A DNA stretch of 40,102 nucleotides from Gammaproteobacteria bacterium. GTDB taxonomy: Bacteria > Pseudomonadota > Gammaproteobacteria > Thiohalomonadales > Thiohalomonadaceae. This document shows positions 33,012 to 40,102 of this stretch, piece after piece. The DNA lies in contig JALOAT010000039.1 of assembly GCA_023228645.1 (NCBI GenBank), positions 1-40,102 of the forward strand, read 5' to 3'. The number at the start of each line of letters is the position of its first letter. The first letter of the stretch is position 1. The notes under the pieces were generated by a model, which was given only the letters and a program-made list of their open reading frames with translations, had not been told where the DNA came from and did no database searches. A program made the translations under genes and the position numbers.

Positions 33012-33629
33012 TCAACCGCCCAGCGTCCGATCCTGCTGGGCGAACCAGGCCAGGGCGGCCTCGAAATGGGCGAGTTCGAAATCGGGCCAGTAGGCATCCA
33101 CCACGAAGAAATCCGCATACACCGACTGGACCGGCAGAAAGCCGCTCAGGCGCCGCCCGCCGCCCCAGCGCACGATGAGGTCCAGGCGTCGGACCTCGCG
33201 CGAGCGCAGCGCACCCTCTTCGCACAGGCCGGCCAAGTCCCAGTCCCAGTCGTAATTCACCAGCAGGTTGACCCGTATGTCGCCGGCACAACGACGGCGA
33301 AACGGCCGCAATGGATTGGGAAAGTGGCGCGAACCCCCGTCGCCCACCACCAGAAGCGCCGCGCCGCACTCCGCCACAGCGTGCGCGAACGCGGTACACG
33401 CGTCGCTGAAACCGGCCCTTTGGGCCGCGGCGCGGCGGGTGTTGTCCTGGGTGAAGCCGTAGATGGACATCTCGGGGATACCGCGCCGTCGGCATTCCTC
33501 GAACAGCGCGATGCCGGGGGCCACGCCATGGGTATAGCCCTGTTCCTTGGAAAGACCGTGCGCCACCGCCCAGCGCCGATTGCCGTCCGGGATGAAACCC
33601 ACGTGCTCGGGAAGACGCTGACGCCCCAT
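33012..33629 (-). CDS. Short, divergent undecaprenyl-diphosphate-synthase-family (UppS-like) protein
   Basis: A 205-aa cis-prenyltransferase homologue, about 45 residues shorter than housekeeping UppS. The catalytic Asp region is HVGFIPDGNRRWAVAHGLSK (canonical MDGNGRWA). SIYGFTQDNTRR replaces the usual YAFSxENW-type strand, and RVNLLVNYDWDWDLAG matches NYGGRxD. The late motif IVRWGGGRRLSGFLPVQSVY plus DAYWPDF matches the RTGGExRxSNFLxWQ and WPDF region, with Trp for Thr. ATG 33629 has AAGGAGG upstream; a longer in-frame version to 33704 lacks similarity. It is probably a specialised prenyltransferase rather than the essential enzyme. It heads the minus-strand chain GGDEF-DUF192-VIT1-like. 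Confidence 0.85.
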   Translation of the reverse strand: MGRQRLPEHVGFIPDGNRRWAVAHGLSKEQGYTHGVAPGIALFEECRRRGIPEMSIYGFTQDNTRRAAAQRAGFSDACTAFAHAVAECGAALLVVGDGGSRHFPNPLRPFRRRCAGDIRVNLLVNYDWDWDLAGLCEEGALRSREVRRLDLIVRWGGGRRLSGFLPVQSVYADFFVVDAYWPDFELAHFEAALAWFAQQDRTLGG

Positions 33630-33688
33630 CACTGGCCTCCTTGCCTGACGGTTACGAGTATAGGCAGCCGCTTGCCCGCTCCGACAAT

Positions 33689-33704
33689 GTGCAAAGAAGT
33701 GCAA
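33689..33704 (+). promoter_or_regulatory. Tandem GTGCAA site, candidate response-regulator operator
   Basis: GTGCAA occurs twice with a 10-base period (33689-33694 and 33699-33704), 63 bases before the response-regulator start and in the divergent gap with the UppS-like gene. OmpR/CpxR-type regulators bind direct half-sites one helical turn apart (CpxR: GTAAA-N5-GTAAA), so autoregulation is plausible. Confidence 0.4.
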
Positions 33705-33766
33705 GTTCGCTCACCGGCCCCTTCCCGCCGCCCGATGATGGCGTGACAATGGAACAGAGGTGACCC

Positions 33767-34441
33767 ATGCCGCGCATCCTGCTGGTCGACGACGACATTG
33801 AGCTTTGCGAACTGCTGACGGACTATCTGTCGGGCGAAGGCTTCGACGTGGTGTCCGTACACGACGGCCGCAGCGCCGTGCAACGTGCGCTCGAACCGGG
33901 CTGGGACGCGGTGATCCTCGACGTCATGCTGCCCGGTATGAACGGTTTCGATGTGTTGAAGCACATAAAGCCCGCCTGCGAGGCACCGGTGCTGATGCTC
34001 ACCGCACGCGGCGAGGATACCGACACCGTGGTCGGCCTCGAACTGGGTGCCGACGACTACGTGGCCAAACCCGCCAACCCGCGCGTGCTGGTGGCCCGCC
34101 TGCGCGCCTTGCTGCGGCGCAAAACCGACGGTGGCCAGGGCCTGCTGCACGTGGGCGACGTGGAACTGGATCCGGCCGCACGCCGCGTGACCGTGGCGGG
34201 CCGACCGGTCGGCCTCACCGGCGCTGAATTCAACCTGCTGGCCCTGCTGCTGCGCGACGCCGGGCATGTGGTACCCAAGGAGACCCTCGCTTCGGAGGCC
34301 CTCGGGCGCGGCCTGCAGGCATTCGACCGGCGCATCGAGACCCACATGACCCAGATCCGCCGCAAGCTGGGCCCGTTCCCCGACGGCGCGTCCCGCATCG
34401 AGACCGTGCGCGGCGCCGGTTACCAATACGTGCTGCGCTGA
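33767..34441 (+). CDS. OmpR-family response regulator, CpxR-like
   Basis: A 224-aa DNA-binding response regulator. The receiver starts MPRILLVDDDIELCELLTDY with the acidic pocket. Asp52 in AVILDVMLPG is the phosphoacceptor, TAR gives the conserved Thr, and Lys is in YVAKPANPR. The C-terminal winged helix (VELDPAARRVTVAGRPVGLT, then FNLLALLLRDAGHVV) and RIETHMTQIRRKLGPFPDG resemble CpxR. ATG follows GAGGTGA. The stop overlaps the sensor kinase start by one base (TGATG). Control of envelope-stress genes is an inference from similarity to CpxR. Confidence 0.92.
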   Translation: MPRILLVDDDIELCELLTDYLSGEGFDVVSVHDGRSAVQRALEPGWDAVILDVMLPGMNGFDVLKHIKPACEAPVLMLTARGEDTDTVVGLELGADDYVAKPANPRVLVARLRALLRRKTDGGQGLLHVGDVELDPAARRVTVAGRPVGLTGAEFNLLALLLRDAGHVVPKETLASEALGRGLQAFDRRIETHMTQIRRKLGPFPDGASRIETVRGAGYQYVLR

Positions 34442-35742
34442 TGGGCCTGTTCACCAAAATTTTCCTGTCGTTCTGGCTGGCCGTGCTGCTGCTCGGTGCT
34501 GCCGTGTTCACCACGGAACGCACCCTCGGCGATGACCAGCTCGGCCAGGCGGTGGAGCGGACCGATGCCCATGCGGAAACCGTGGCCGCGCTGCTCGCCG
34601 ACGAAGGCATGCCGGCGGTACGGCGCTGGCTGGCGGGCATGGCGCACGGCGAACGCACGCGGCTGCTATTGCTCGATGCCAACGGACAGCCGTTGGCCAA
34701 TCAACCTTTCGCCCGGCGCCTGCGCGAGCATCTCCAGAATGGATTGGTTTTGGGAACCCATCGCCTGGCACCCGACGTCTACGCCGTGGTGCGGCCGGTC
34801 CCCATCGAGCCGCCGCTTCTGCTCGCCGCCGTGGTCCGGGTCAGCAACGTGCATCGACTGCCTTTCATGGCTCGGCTCACCATCGCGATCGGCGTGAGCG
34901 GTCTCGTGTCCTTCGGTCTGGCGGCTCTGCTCACCCGCCCGCTGCGGCGGCTGCGTGCTGCCGCCCAGGCCATCGCCGGCGGTGATCTCGACGCCCGGGC
35001 CGGTTATGCGGGTCGTGACGAAATCGCCGCGCTCGCGCGCGATTTCGATGCCATGGCCGATCGCGTGCGCGACCTGCTGGAAGCCCAGCGCCGGCTGCTG
35101 CGTGACGTCTCCCACGAGCTGCGCTCACCGCTGGCGCGGCTGCGCATCGCGCTCGAACTGTCGCGCCGCAAAGGCGCCGCCGGCCTGGAACTGGAGCGCA
35201 TCGAACGCGAGGCCGATCGGCTTGAGCATCTGGTCTCCGACGTGCTGTCACTGGCCCGGCTCGAGGCGGGCAAGACGCGGCTCAACCGTCAGCCGGTGCA
35301 ACTGGCCGAGTGGCTCGCGGCCGTGATCCAGGATGCCGCGTACGAGGCCGCCGCCAGCGGCAAGGGCGTGGAATTCGAGCGTGCCGACGATGCGAGCGTC
35401 GAAGCCGACCCGGTACTGCTGCGCTCGGCCATCGAGAACGTCCTGCGTAATGCGGTGCGCCACACCCCGCAGGGCTCGAGCGTGCTCGTCCGCCTCGCCA
35501 TCGCCGGCGACGGCGCGGAGATCACGGTGCGCGACCATGGCGAAGGCGTGCCCGAAGCCGAACTGACGCGCATCTTTCAACCTTTTACCCGGGTCGGCGA
35601 GGCGCGCGAGCGCAGCCGCGGCGGCTTTGGCCTGGGCCTCGCCATCAGCCGCCAGGCCATGGAGGCCCACGGTGGACGCATCGACGCGGAGAACGTCCCT
35701 GGCGGCGGTCTGCGCGTCCGCCTTCATCTGCCGTTCGCATAG
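34441..35742 (+). CDS. Sensor histidine kinase, CpxA-like
   Basis: A 433-aa inner-membrane kinase paired with the preceding regulator. TM1 is near residues 7-24 (IFLSFWLAVLLLGAAVF), followed by a periplasmic loop of about 110 residues, TM2 near 143-162 (TIAIGVSGLVSFGLAALLT), and HAMP (RPLRRLRAAAQAIAGGDLDA). The HisKA box RDVSHELRSPLARLRIALEL carries His225. The ATPase has NVLRNAVRHTPQGS (N box), RDHGEGVP (G1) and RGGFGLGLAIS (G2), all intact. Overall order matches CpxA. The signal is unknown; envelope or copper/redox stress would suit the nearby NosL/TlpA genes, but this is context only. Confidence 0.93.
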   Translation: MGLFTKIFLSFWLAVLLLGAAVFTTERTLGDDQLGQAVERTDAHAETVAALLADEGMPAVRRWLAGMAHGERTRLLLLDANGQPLANQPFARRLREHLQNGLVLGTHRLAPDVYAVVRPVPIEPPLLLAAVVRVSNVHRLPFMARLTIAIGVSGLVSFGLAALLTRPLRRLRAAAQAIAGGDLDARAGYAGRDEIAALARDFDAMADRVRDLLEAQRRLLRDVSHELRSPLARLRIALELSRRKGAAGLELERIEREADRLEHLVSDVLSLARLEAGKTRLNRQPVQLAEWLAAVIQDAAYEAAASGKGVEFERADDASVEADPVLLRSAIENVLRNAVRHTPQGSSVLVRLAIAGDGAEITVRDHGEGVPEAELTRIFQPFTRVGEARERSRGGFGLGLAISRQAMEAHGGRIDAENVPGGGLRVRLHLPFA

Positions 35743-35812
35743 GACCCGCGACAAACTTGCCGATTCTTGCTGGGAGCGGCGGGTGCTGGGCTCCGTGTGG
35801 GAGCGAGCAAAA

Positions 35813-35834
35813 GCGCGCCCGCAATCGGGCGCGC
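35813..35834. terminator. GC-rich hairpin between convergent sensor kinase and SRPBCC genes
   Basis: GCGCGCCC pairs with GGGCGCGC around GCAATC (8 base pairs). On plus it is followed by CCATCTTCTTC. A REP-like GTGTGGGAGCGAGC lies just before it. Sited between convergent genes, it may stop transcription in both directions, though no long T tract is present. Confidence 0.5.
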
Positions 35835-35854
35835 CCATCTTCTTCAGTCGCGCG

Positions 35855-36274
35855 TCAGATGCGCTTTTCTTCCACCATTTTTTTGAAATTCTCGAGATCC
35901 TTGTGCACGGCGCGCTTGTCGAGGCCCAATTTTTCTCCAGCCTTTTCGACTATCCCCTTCGGCTCATAGTCGAGCATCAGCGCCACGCGGGTGATGTCGC
36001 TCGAAATGGGCTCGAATTCAACCGCGCCATTGTTCTTGATGCCCGAGATGCTGCGCCAGGCGATGCGGCGTTCCGGAATGGTATCGGTCAATTCCGCATC
36101 CCATTCTTCTTTCTTCCCTGCCACTTTCGCACGCCAGTGCATGCGCTTGTCGTCGATCTTGCGGATCTCTTCCACATCATCCATGAACTTCGGAAAATCC
36201 TCGAACTTCAGCCAGTAGCTGTAAGCCAATGCCGCAGGTACGTTCACGTCGATGGTTTCTTTAACGCTGGCCAT
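35855..36274 (-). CDS. SRPBCC-family (cyclase/dehydrase-like) protein
   Basis: A 139-aa START-like protein with the usual opening MASVKETIDVNVPAALAYSY, then WLKFEDFPKFMDDVEEIRKI, WDAELTDTIPERRIAWRSIS and the terminal helix VHKDLENFKKMVEEKR. Members bind hydrophobic ligands; the ubiquinone-associated Coq10/RatA group and stress-related polyketide_cyc2 proteins share this layout. No signal peptide is present. It is a lone gene, convergent with the sensor kinase. AT content and Lys-rich composition are higher than those of its neighbours. The ligand is unknown. Confidence 0.85.
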   Translation of the reverse strand: MASVKETIDVNVPAALAYSYWLKFEDFPKFMDDVEEIRKIDDKRMHWRAKVAGKKEEWDAELTDTIPERRIAWRSISGIKNNGAVEFEPISSDITRVALMLDYEPKGIVEKAGEKLGLDKRAVHKDLENFKKMVEEKRI

Positions 36275-36414
36275 AACTCACCTCCGTCGAAAACCCGTAT
36301 CTATTGAAAGACTACGAGTCCTCGGCAACAGCGCCATCAAAGGTTTGGCGAATTGCGCAACAGGGCCATCATGAGAGCGCGTGGTGTTCGTGGAAGGCGA
36401 CGGAAGGGTTTTCT

Positions 36415-36900
36415 TTACCGGGCGAATTCGCCAGCATCGAGCGCCTTCAGCAGCGCCTCGTCCACTTCATCGAAGCGCACCACGCGGACGCCGCCGTGAT
36501 CCGCGACGAATTCCTGCGCCTCGGCCTCGCTGGCCAGCGGCACCAATTCGTGCCCCATGGGACCGAGCGTGTCGGAGCCAATGACATAAAATGCCTCACG
36601 CGCGTCGATGCGCTGCACGCCGTAATACTCGGTGACCCCGATGGTGAGAATATCCTCGGCGCGATGGCCCGGCGCCCAGCGTTCCAGGTCGTGCAGGTAC
36701 TTGAACATGTCCTTGGCGCCGTCGAAGTGATGGGCATGGCCGTCTGGGTACAGCACGGTCGCGACCCACTCGGGGTATTTGGCCACGAACATGCCGCACA
36801 CGGGACAGGTGTCCGTGGCGGCAGGCGCTGGCAGCGGCGGCAGTGCCCATACCGATGTGGAGAGGAACAGACAGACGAGAAACAAGAAACGTCGCAACAT
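36415..36900 (-). CDS. NosL-family copper-binding protein 1 (Sec-exported)
   Basis: A 161-aa exported protein. The signal peptide is MLRRFLFLVCLFLSTSVWA. The mature N-terminus has CPVCGMFVAKYPEWVA, the CxxCGM motif in which NosL binds Cu(I). KDMFKYLHDLERW and AREAFYVIGSDTLGPMGHEL, followed by the FVADHGGVRVVRFDE-type end, are family features. ATG 36900 is chosen because the signal peptide begins there; an upstream in-frame ATG at 36951 adds non-signal sequence. It follows a second NosL gene by 58 bases. NosL is known as a copper chaperone for NosZ, but no nosZ is in this window. Confidence 0.92.
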   Translation of the reverse strand: MLRRFLFLVCLFLSTSVWALPPLPAPAATDTCPVCGMFVAKYPEWVATVLYPDGHAHHFDGAKDMFKYLHDLERWAPGHRAEDILTIGVTEYYGVQRIDAREAFYVIGSDTLGPMGHELVPLASEAEAQEFVADHGGVRVVRFDEVDEALLKALDAGEFAR

Positions 36901-36958
36901 GGCAAATCCCGCAAAAGCGAGGGGCGGCAAGGCCGCCCCTCCGTTGGACATCTAAGAA

Positions 36959-37558
36959 TTATCCGGCCTTCTGTTGTTTCGCGCGCTTTTCCGCGCGCCG
37001 CTTGCGGATCATGGTCGTGTCCTTGGCCATGTCCTCGTGCGCGGCAGCAAGCGCCTCGTCGAAGCGGCCGAGCTTGCCCCCGTGTTCGCGGCGTGCGTTC
37101 TTGGCCGCATTCTCGTTGGCAAAGGCCACCTTGCTGCGCGCGGTCATGGTGCCTTTGAGTTTGCTGCCGATGACGTAGTACGCCTTGTCCACATTGACCA
37201 GCGGTTTGATCTTCTCTGCGCTGCCATAGTCGGCCGCGTAGATGGCCTTGGGTCCGCGATCGATGTTCAGGCTGAGGCTCAGCGCTGCACAATGCAGCGA
37301 ACAGGTCCCGTCAACCAGGTCATCCTCGTAATGCACCAGATGGCGACTATGATTCCACTCGGTGCGGTCCATGCCGCAATACGGGCACTTGGGGTATTTC
37401 TGAAGTTCGTTTTCGAGCGGATTCGGGTCCTTCGGTGTTTTGGGTATGAACTGCAGCGGCGTCCCGTCGGTCTTGGCCTGCGCGAACACCTGCGGCGCCA
37501 CACCCACGCCGAGCACCACTGTGCCTACGGCACCCTTCAACAAATCCCGTCTTTTCAT
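36959..37558 (-). CDS. NosL-family protein 2 (Tat-type signal)
   Basis: A 199-aa protein with an N-terminal MKRRDLLKGAVGTVVLGVGV that looks like a twin-arginine signal (RRDLLKG), cleaved near FAQA. The metal site is KCPYCGMDRTEWNHSRHLVH with CSLHCAAL, so extra Cys and His residues surround CxxCGM. AYYVIGSKLKGTMTARSKVA matches the NosL C-terminal half. The tail is strongly basic (RKRRAEKRAKQQKAG). ATG 37558 follows GGAG. Tat export would imply folding or metal loading before export, unlike its Sec-exported neighbour. Confidence 0.9.
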   Translation of the reverse strand: MKRRDLLKGAVGTVVLGVGVAPQVFAQAKTDGTPLQFIPKTPKDPNPLENELQKYPKCPYCGMDRTEWNHSRHLVHYEDDLVDGTCSLHCAALSLSLNIDRGPKAIYAADYGSAEKIKPLVNVDKAYYVIGSKLKGTMTARSKVAFANENAAKNARREHGGKLGRFDEALAAAHEDMAKDTTMIRKRRAEKRAKQQKAG

Positions 37559-37607
37559 GGTTTTCTCCTGGCAGCAGCCTCTTATCATATGCGGCGTGCA
37601 CGCCGCA

Positions 37608-38291
37608 TCACCAATTGGCCAAGCTCTTCATGACACTGAAGTACGTGGCCCCCTGCCACACCGTGGCGACACCGAGCGCGATGACGAACAACGCAGCAAG
37701 CTTGAGAAGTTGGGCACGGCGCGTGGCACCAAGGCGCGCCAGCAGCACGCTCACCAGCAGCATGGAAGGCAGCGTTCCGAGGCCGAATGCCAGCATCAGC
37801 AAACCACCGGCGAAGGGGCCCTCCACGGTCGTTGCCTTTACCGCCATGGCAAGGGTCAGCGAACAAGGCATCAGGCCATTGACGATCCCGCCGGCGGCTG
37901 CGCCGGCCACGGGACGCCTGGCGGCGAGATTCACGGCGCCATGGAGCCAGGCGGTGGGTAACAGGTTCAGTCTCATGCGCCAAGGACCGACACCGAGGAT
38001 GTCGAGACCGAGCAGAATGACCACGGCGCCGGCGAGGATCTGCAACAGGGCTTGCGCCTTGCCGACAATACCGGTGGAGGTAAGCACGAGGCCCAGCAGC
38101 CCCGCCAACACGCCCACCAGCACGTATACCGAGACACGCGCTCCATGATAAGCAGCATAGGTGAGCGGCTGGCGCGCGCCTTCCTGCATGCGCAGGAAGA
38201 AGGCACATACGAGACCGCCGCACATGCCGATACAATGACCGCTGCCGAGCAGCCCGGCCAGAAAGGCCATGCCGAGGGTTGCGGTCCCCAC
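37608..38291 (-). CDS. TauE/SafE-like (DsbD_2/UreH-type) membrane protein
   Basis: A 227-aa protein with six or seven helices. The two Cys-containing repeats GLLGSGHCIGMCGGLVCAF and GIVNGLMPCSLTLAMAV are typical of the DsbD_2 / sulfite exporter TauE-SafE group often found near cbb3 oxidase and copper genes. These are thought to move reductant or metal across the inner membrane; the substrate is unproven. The start is GTG at 38291, directly after the tlpA TAG and preceded by GGAGGG. It lies 49 bases before the Tat-exported NosL gene. Confidence 0.88.
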   Translation of the reverse strand: MGTATLGMAFLAGLLGSGHCIGMCGGLVCAFFLRMQEGARQPLTYAAYHGARVSVYVLVGVLAGLLGLVLTSTGIVGKAQALLQILAGAVVILLGLDILGVGPWRMRLNLLPTAWLHGAVNLAARRPVAGAAAGGIVNGLMPCSLTLAMAVKATTVEGPFAGGLLMLAFGLGTLPSMLLVSVLLARLGATRRAQLLKLAALFVIALGVATVWQGATYFSVMKSLANW

Positions 38292-38819
38292 CTACGGACC
38301 CTCCTTCGGGCCAGTCGCTTCTTCATCAAGCAATGCCCGTGTCATAGCCTCGAAGGTCCCGGGGTCGGACTCACCGAGGATCTTTCCGCGCACTCTGCCC
38401 CTCCGATCGACGAAGACAGTCATGGGCAGACCGATGACTCCGTAGCGCCGCGCCACCTCGGATTCGTTGTCGAGCAGTGCCGGGTAGGAAAAATCCAGGC
38501 GCTTGGTGAAACGCAACACGGTGTCCCGGTCTTGCGCCACGTTGATGGCGAGAATTTCCAATCCCTGCGGGTGCAGTTGCCGGTACACCGGTTCGAGCGC
38601 CTTCATCTCGCTCTCGCAGTAGGCACACCAATCGGCCCAGAAGCGCACCGCAACCACCTGCCCGCCCAGGTCTCCGAGCCGCATGACGTTGCCTTGAGGT
38701 GTTGCCAGGGCAAATCCCGGGGCAGGGTCGCCCGCCTGGAGGCGCGGGGCCGGCGCGTCACAACCGGCCAGCAAGGCAATGAGCAATAGCGGCCATGACA
38801 AACGCAGGTGTCTGTTCAT
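38292..38819 (-). CDS. TlpA-like thioredoxin-fold lipoprotein
   Basis: A 175-aa extracytoplasmic thioredoxin. The lipobox is LLIALLAGC (acylated Cys about residue 21) after MNRHLRLSWPL. The redox motif is VRFWADWCAYCESEMKAL (CxxC = CAYC). The cis-Pro loop is IGLPMTVFVDRRGRVRGKIL. It probably reduces or assembles periplasmic thiol or metal proteins, fed by the adjacent DsbD_2-like transporter. ATG 38819 is chosen for the lipoprotein signal; the frame stays open upstream to 39053 without similarity. The start overlaps the stop of a possible small ORF. Confidence 0.92.
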   Translation of the reverse strand: MNRHLRLSWPLLLIALLAGCDAPAPRLQAGDPAPGFALATPQGNVMRLGDLGGQVVAVRFWADWCAYCESEMKALEPVYRQLHPQGLEILAINVAQDRDTVLRFTKRLDFSYPALLDNESEVARRYGVIGLPMTVFVDRRGRVRGKILGESDPGTFEAMTRALLDEEATGPKEGP

Positions 38820-38932
38820 TCGGGCAGTTTCAGGAGTGAGTTGGCGGCAGGCCGGGTGCCGTATTCGCGCTGGAGCGAGAGCATGAGCAGCGTATCGGCC
38901 GGGCGATGCGCGTGGGATCTGGACATGGTCAT
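38816..38932 (-). CDS. Possible small ORF coupled to tlpA
   Basis: A 38-codon frame begins MTMSRSHAHRPADTLLMLSL and ends LLKLPE. Its TGA overlaps the tlpA ATG (ATGA), the arrangement seen at many coupled genes in this window. No family is recognised and the ribosome-binding site is weak. It may be a leader peptide, a real microprotein or chance in GC-rich DNA. Confidence 0.3.
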   Translation of the reverse strand: MTMSRSHAHRPADTLLMLSLQREYGTRPAANSLLKLPE

Positions 38933-39166
38933 GGATGGTACTCACAGAGCACGGATCGGGCCAACTGCAAAAGGCCCGCGCAACCTCGACCCTACGCGTG
39001 CAGCGCGGCCGCCGGCCGTGGCAAACGCCGCACTTTCGCGTGAAATGCCTCACCCCACCAATGACCAGGTGTTACCCGTACCGCCGTACGCCGGTAAATC
39101 CATGATCTTGCTGTAGTGAAAACCGCGGTCTTGCTGGCGCGCGGTCGATCCGGGAAACTGTGCGCG
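38933..39166. other. Divergent gap between the tlpA group and the FeoB-like gene
   Basis: Nothing with family similarity is seen. It should hold the promoters of both divergent units. AT-richer parts lie at 39055-39120 (GGTGTTACCC and CCGGTAAATCC). No convincing Fur box or riboswitch was found. Confidence 0.5.
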
Positions 39167-40102
39167 ATGAAACCCGCCTCCCGTGAAGCCATCGTTCCCG
39201 TCCCTCGTACCCTGTTCCGTGGCGCCCACCGTCTCCGCATCGCCCTCATCGGCCTGCCCAACGGCGGCAAGCGCACCCTGTTCGATGCGGTCGCCAGTAC
39301 CTTCATCGCCAAGGCCGAGCTCTCGGTTGGTACACGCCCCTATCGCGAGTGCGCGGTGCAGATCGGTCTGGATGAGGCGCGCGTGGTCGAGCTGCCCAGC
39401 ATCCGCTCCCTGCACCTGGACGGCCCGGACGAGCAGCTCGCACTGAAATATCTGCTGTGGGGCGACGAGCCGCCGCCCATCGCCGCCCATGAAGGCGAGC
39501 GGGCCCCCTTCTCACCGCCCGACGTGATCATCCAAGTGGTGGATGCCACCGCCCTGGAGCGTGACCTTGAACTCACCCTCGAACTGAGCCAACTGGGCCG
39601 GCCGGTGGTGCTGGCCCTCAATATGATGGACAGCGCCAGCCGCAAGGGCCTGCACATCAGCGCGCGGACCCTGAGCCGCGCCCTCGGCATGCCCGTGGTG
39701 CCCACGGTGGCCCTTATGGGCCACGGCATTGCCGAGGTCTTCGCGCGCGCGGTGGATGCGGTCCGCCAGCAGGCCTGTCCCATTCCGCAACCGAGCAGCC
39801 GGCATATCCAGGAGAGCCTGCGGCCGCTCGGCCAGCTACTCGGCCGGCCCGACATCCAGCAGGCCTTTGGTGTGCCGCACCGCTTCCTGCTGCAACAGAT
39901 CGCCGCGGGCGAAGGCTATTTCGTCGAGGAAATGGCGCAGCACTTTCCGGAACTGCAGCCGCGCATTGCGGCATTGCGTGAGGAGGCGGAGCGCCAGCTG
40001 CCCCGTCCGCTCGCCGAGGAGATGCACGCAGACCGGCATCACATCGCCGCCACCCTCTACGAATCGGCCACGCGCCTCGGCGCACCGCACGAGGGCAAGG
40101 GC
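39167..40102 (+). CDS. FeoB-like protein with degenerate G domain, cut by the window end
   Basis: 312 codons of a FeoB-like protein. The G1 region is RIALIGLPNGGKRTLFDAV (residues 24-42), where Arg36 replaces the Ser/Thr of GK[ST]. The G3 region VVELPSIRSL replaces DLPGxYSL, so the switch Asp/Gly are lost. The G4-like NMMD and GRPVVLALNMMD remain, as do DVIIQVVDATALERDLELTL and GMPVVPTVALMGHGI. The helical part after residue 200 and the start of the region before the membrane domain continue to the edge. It may bind nucleotide poorly. No FeoA precedes it. ATG 39167 is the first in frame before the G domain. Iron transport is assumed from the family but is uncertain given the lost residues. 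Confidence 0.85.
   Translation, partial: MKPASREAIVPVPRTLFRGAHRLRIALIGLPNGGKRTLFDAVASTFIAKAELSVGTRPYRECAVQIGLDEARVVELPSIRSLHLDGPDEQLALKYLLWGDEPPPIAAHEGERAPFSPPDVIIQVVDATALERDLELTLELSQLGRPVVLALNMMDSASRKGLHISARTLSRALGMPVVPTVALMGHGIAEVFARAVDAVRQQACPIPQPSSRHIQESLRPLGQLLGRPDIQQAFGVPHRFLLQQIAAGEGYFVEEMAQHFPELQPRIAALREEAERQLPRPLAEEMHADRHHIAATLYESATRLGAPHEGKG

Noticed and set aside
36415..37558. Part of a nitrous-oxide reductase cluster
   Set aside because: NosL is present twice but no nosZ, nosD, nosF, nosY or nosR occurs here.

Overview
The window is GC-rich, densely coded bacterial chromosome. Gene order points to a gammaproteobacterium. The blocks serS ... rarA-lolA-ftsK ... trxB ... aat ... infA / clpA-clpS and icd / rluE-nudJ-mnmA-hflD follow the order known from Escherichia coli and Pseudomonas. 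Alanine dehydrogenase, NosL proteins, a FeoB-like protein and REP-like GTGGGAGCGGCC repeats would fit an environmental, possibly sulfur- or iron-metabolising lineage (Chromatiales/Ectothiorhodospiraceae-like). That assignment is inference. No tRNA, rRNA or CRISPR array was recognised.

Layout. 1-0.9 kb: a frameshifted ISAs1-family transposase end and an S24/LexA-like protein without a DNA-binding domain. 0.9-3 kb: a rhodanese and trifunctional siroheme synthase cysG. 3-11 kb (minus strand): serS, a DUF190 + crcB fluoride-channel pair, rarA-lolA-ftsK and ald. 11-17 kb (plus strand): trxB, an LTA-synthase-like membrane sulfatase-fold enzyme, a DUF482 acyltransferase-like protein, aat, bpt and infA. 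17-21 kb (minus): clpA, clpS, icd. Aat, Bpt, ClpS and ClpA together make up a bacterial N-degron pathway. 21-27 kb: a large membrane GGDEF-EAL protein lies between icd and the tRNA/rRNA-modification operon rluE-nudJ-mnmA-hflD.

The conserved order stops after hflD, where purB would be expected. A 338-bp hairpin-rich gap follows, then accessory genes. These are a SIMPL protein and a GST; a coupled pair encoding a phosphoribosyltransferase-kinase fusion and a HAD-IIIA phosphatase (28.9-31.1 kb); a minus-strand chain of a short UppS-like prenyltransferase, a GGDEF protein, DUF192 and a VIT1-like membrane protein; a CpxR/CpxA-like two-component system; an SRPBCC protein; a copper/redox group NosL-NosL-DsbD_2-like-TlpA; and the start of a FeoB-like gene with a degenerate G domain.

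Three features cut across the genes. First, intergenic gaps carry two families of long inverted repeats: (A)ACACGGGG arms at 3.1, 4.6 and 5.5 kb plus a half element at 0.42 kb, and ACACAGAG arms at 1.4 and 17.1 kb. Some enclose REP-like units. Second, three reading frames are each broken by one extra base in a homopolymer (C5 in the transposase, T6 in GGDEF, T6 in DUF192). This could be assembly error or slippage/phase variation. Third, the PRTase-kinase/HAD pair is the best candidate for an uncharacterised pathway.
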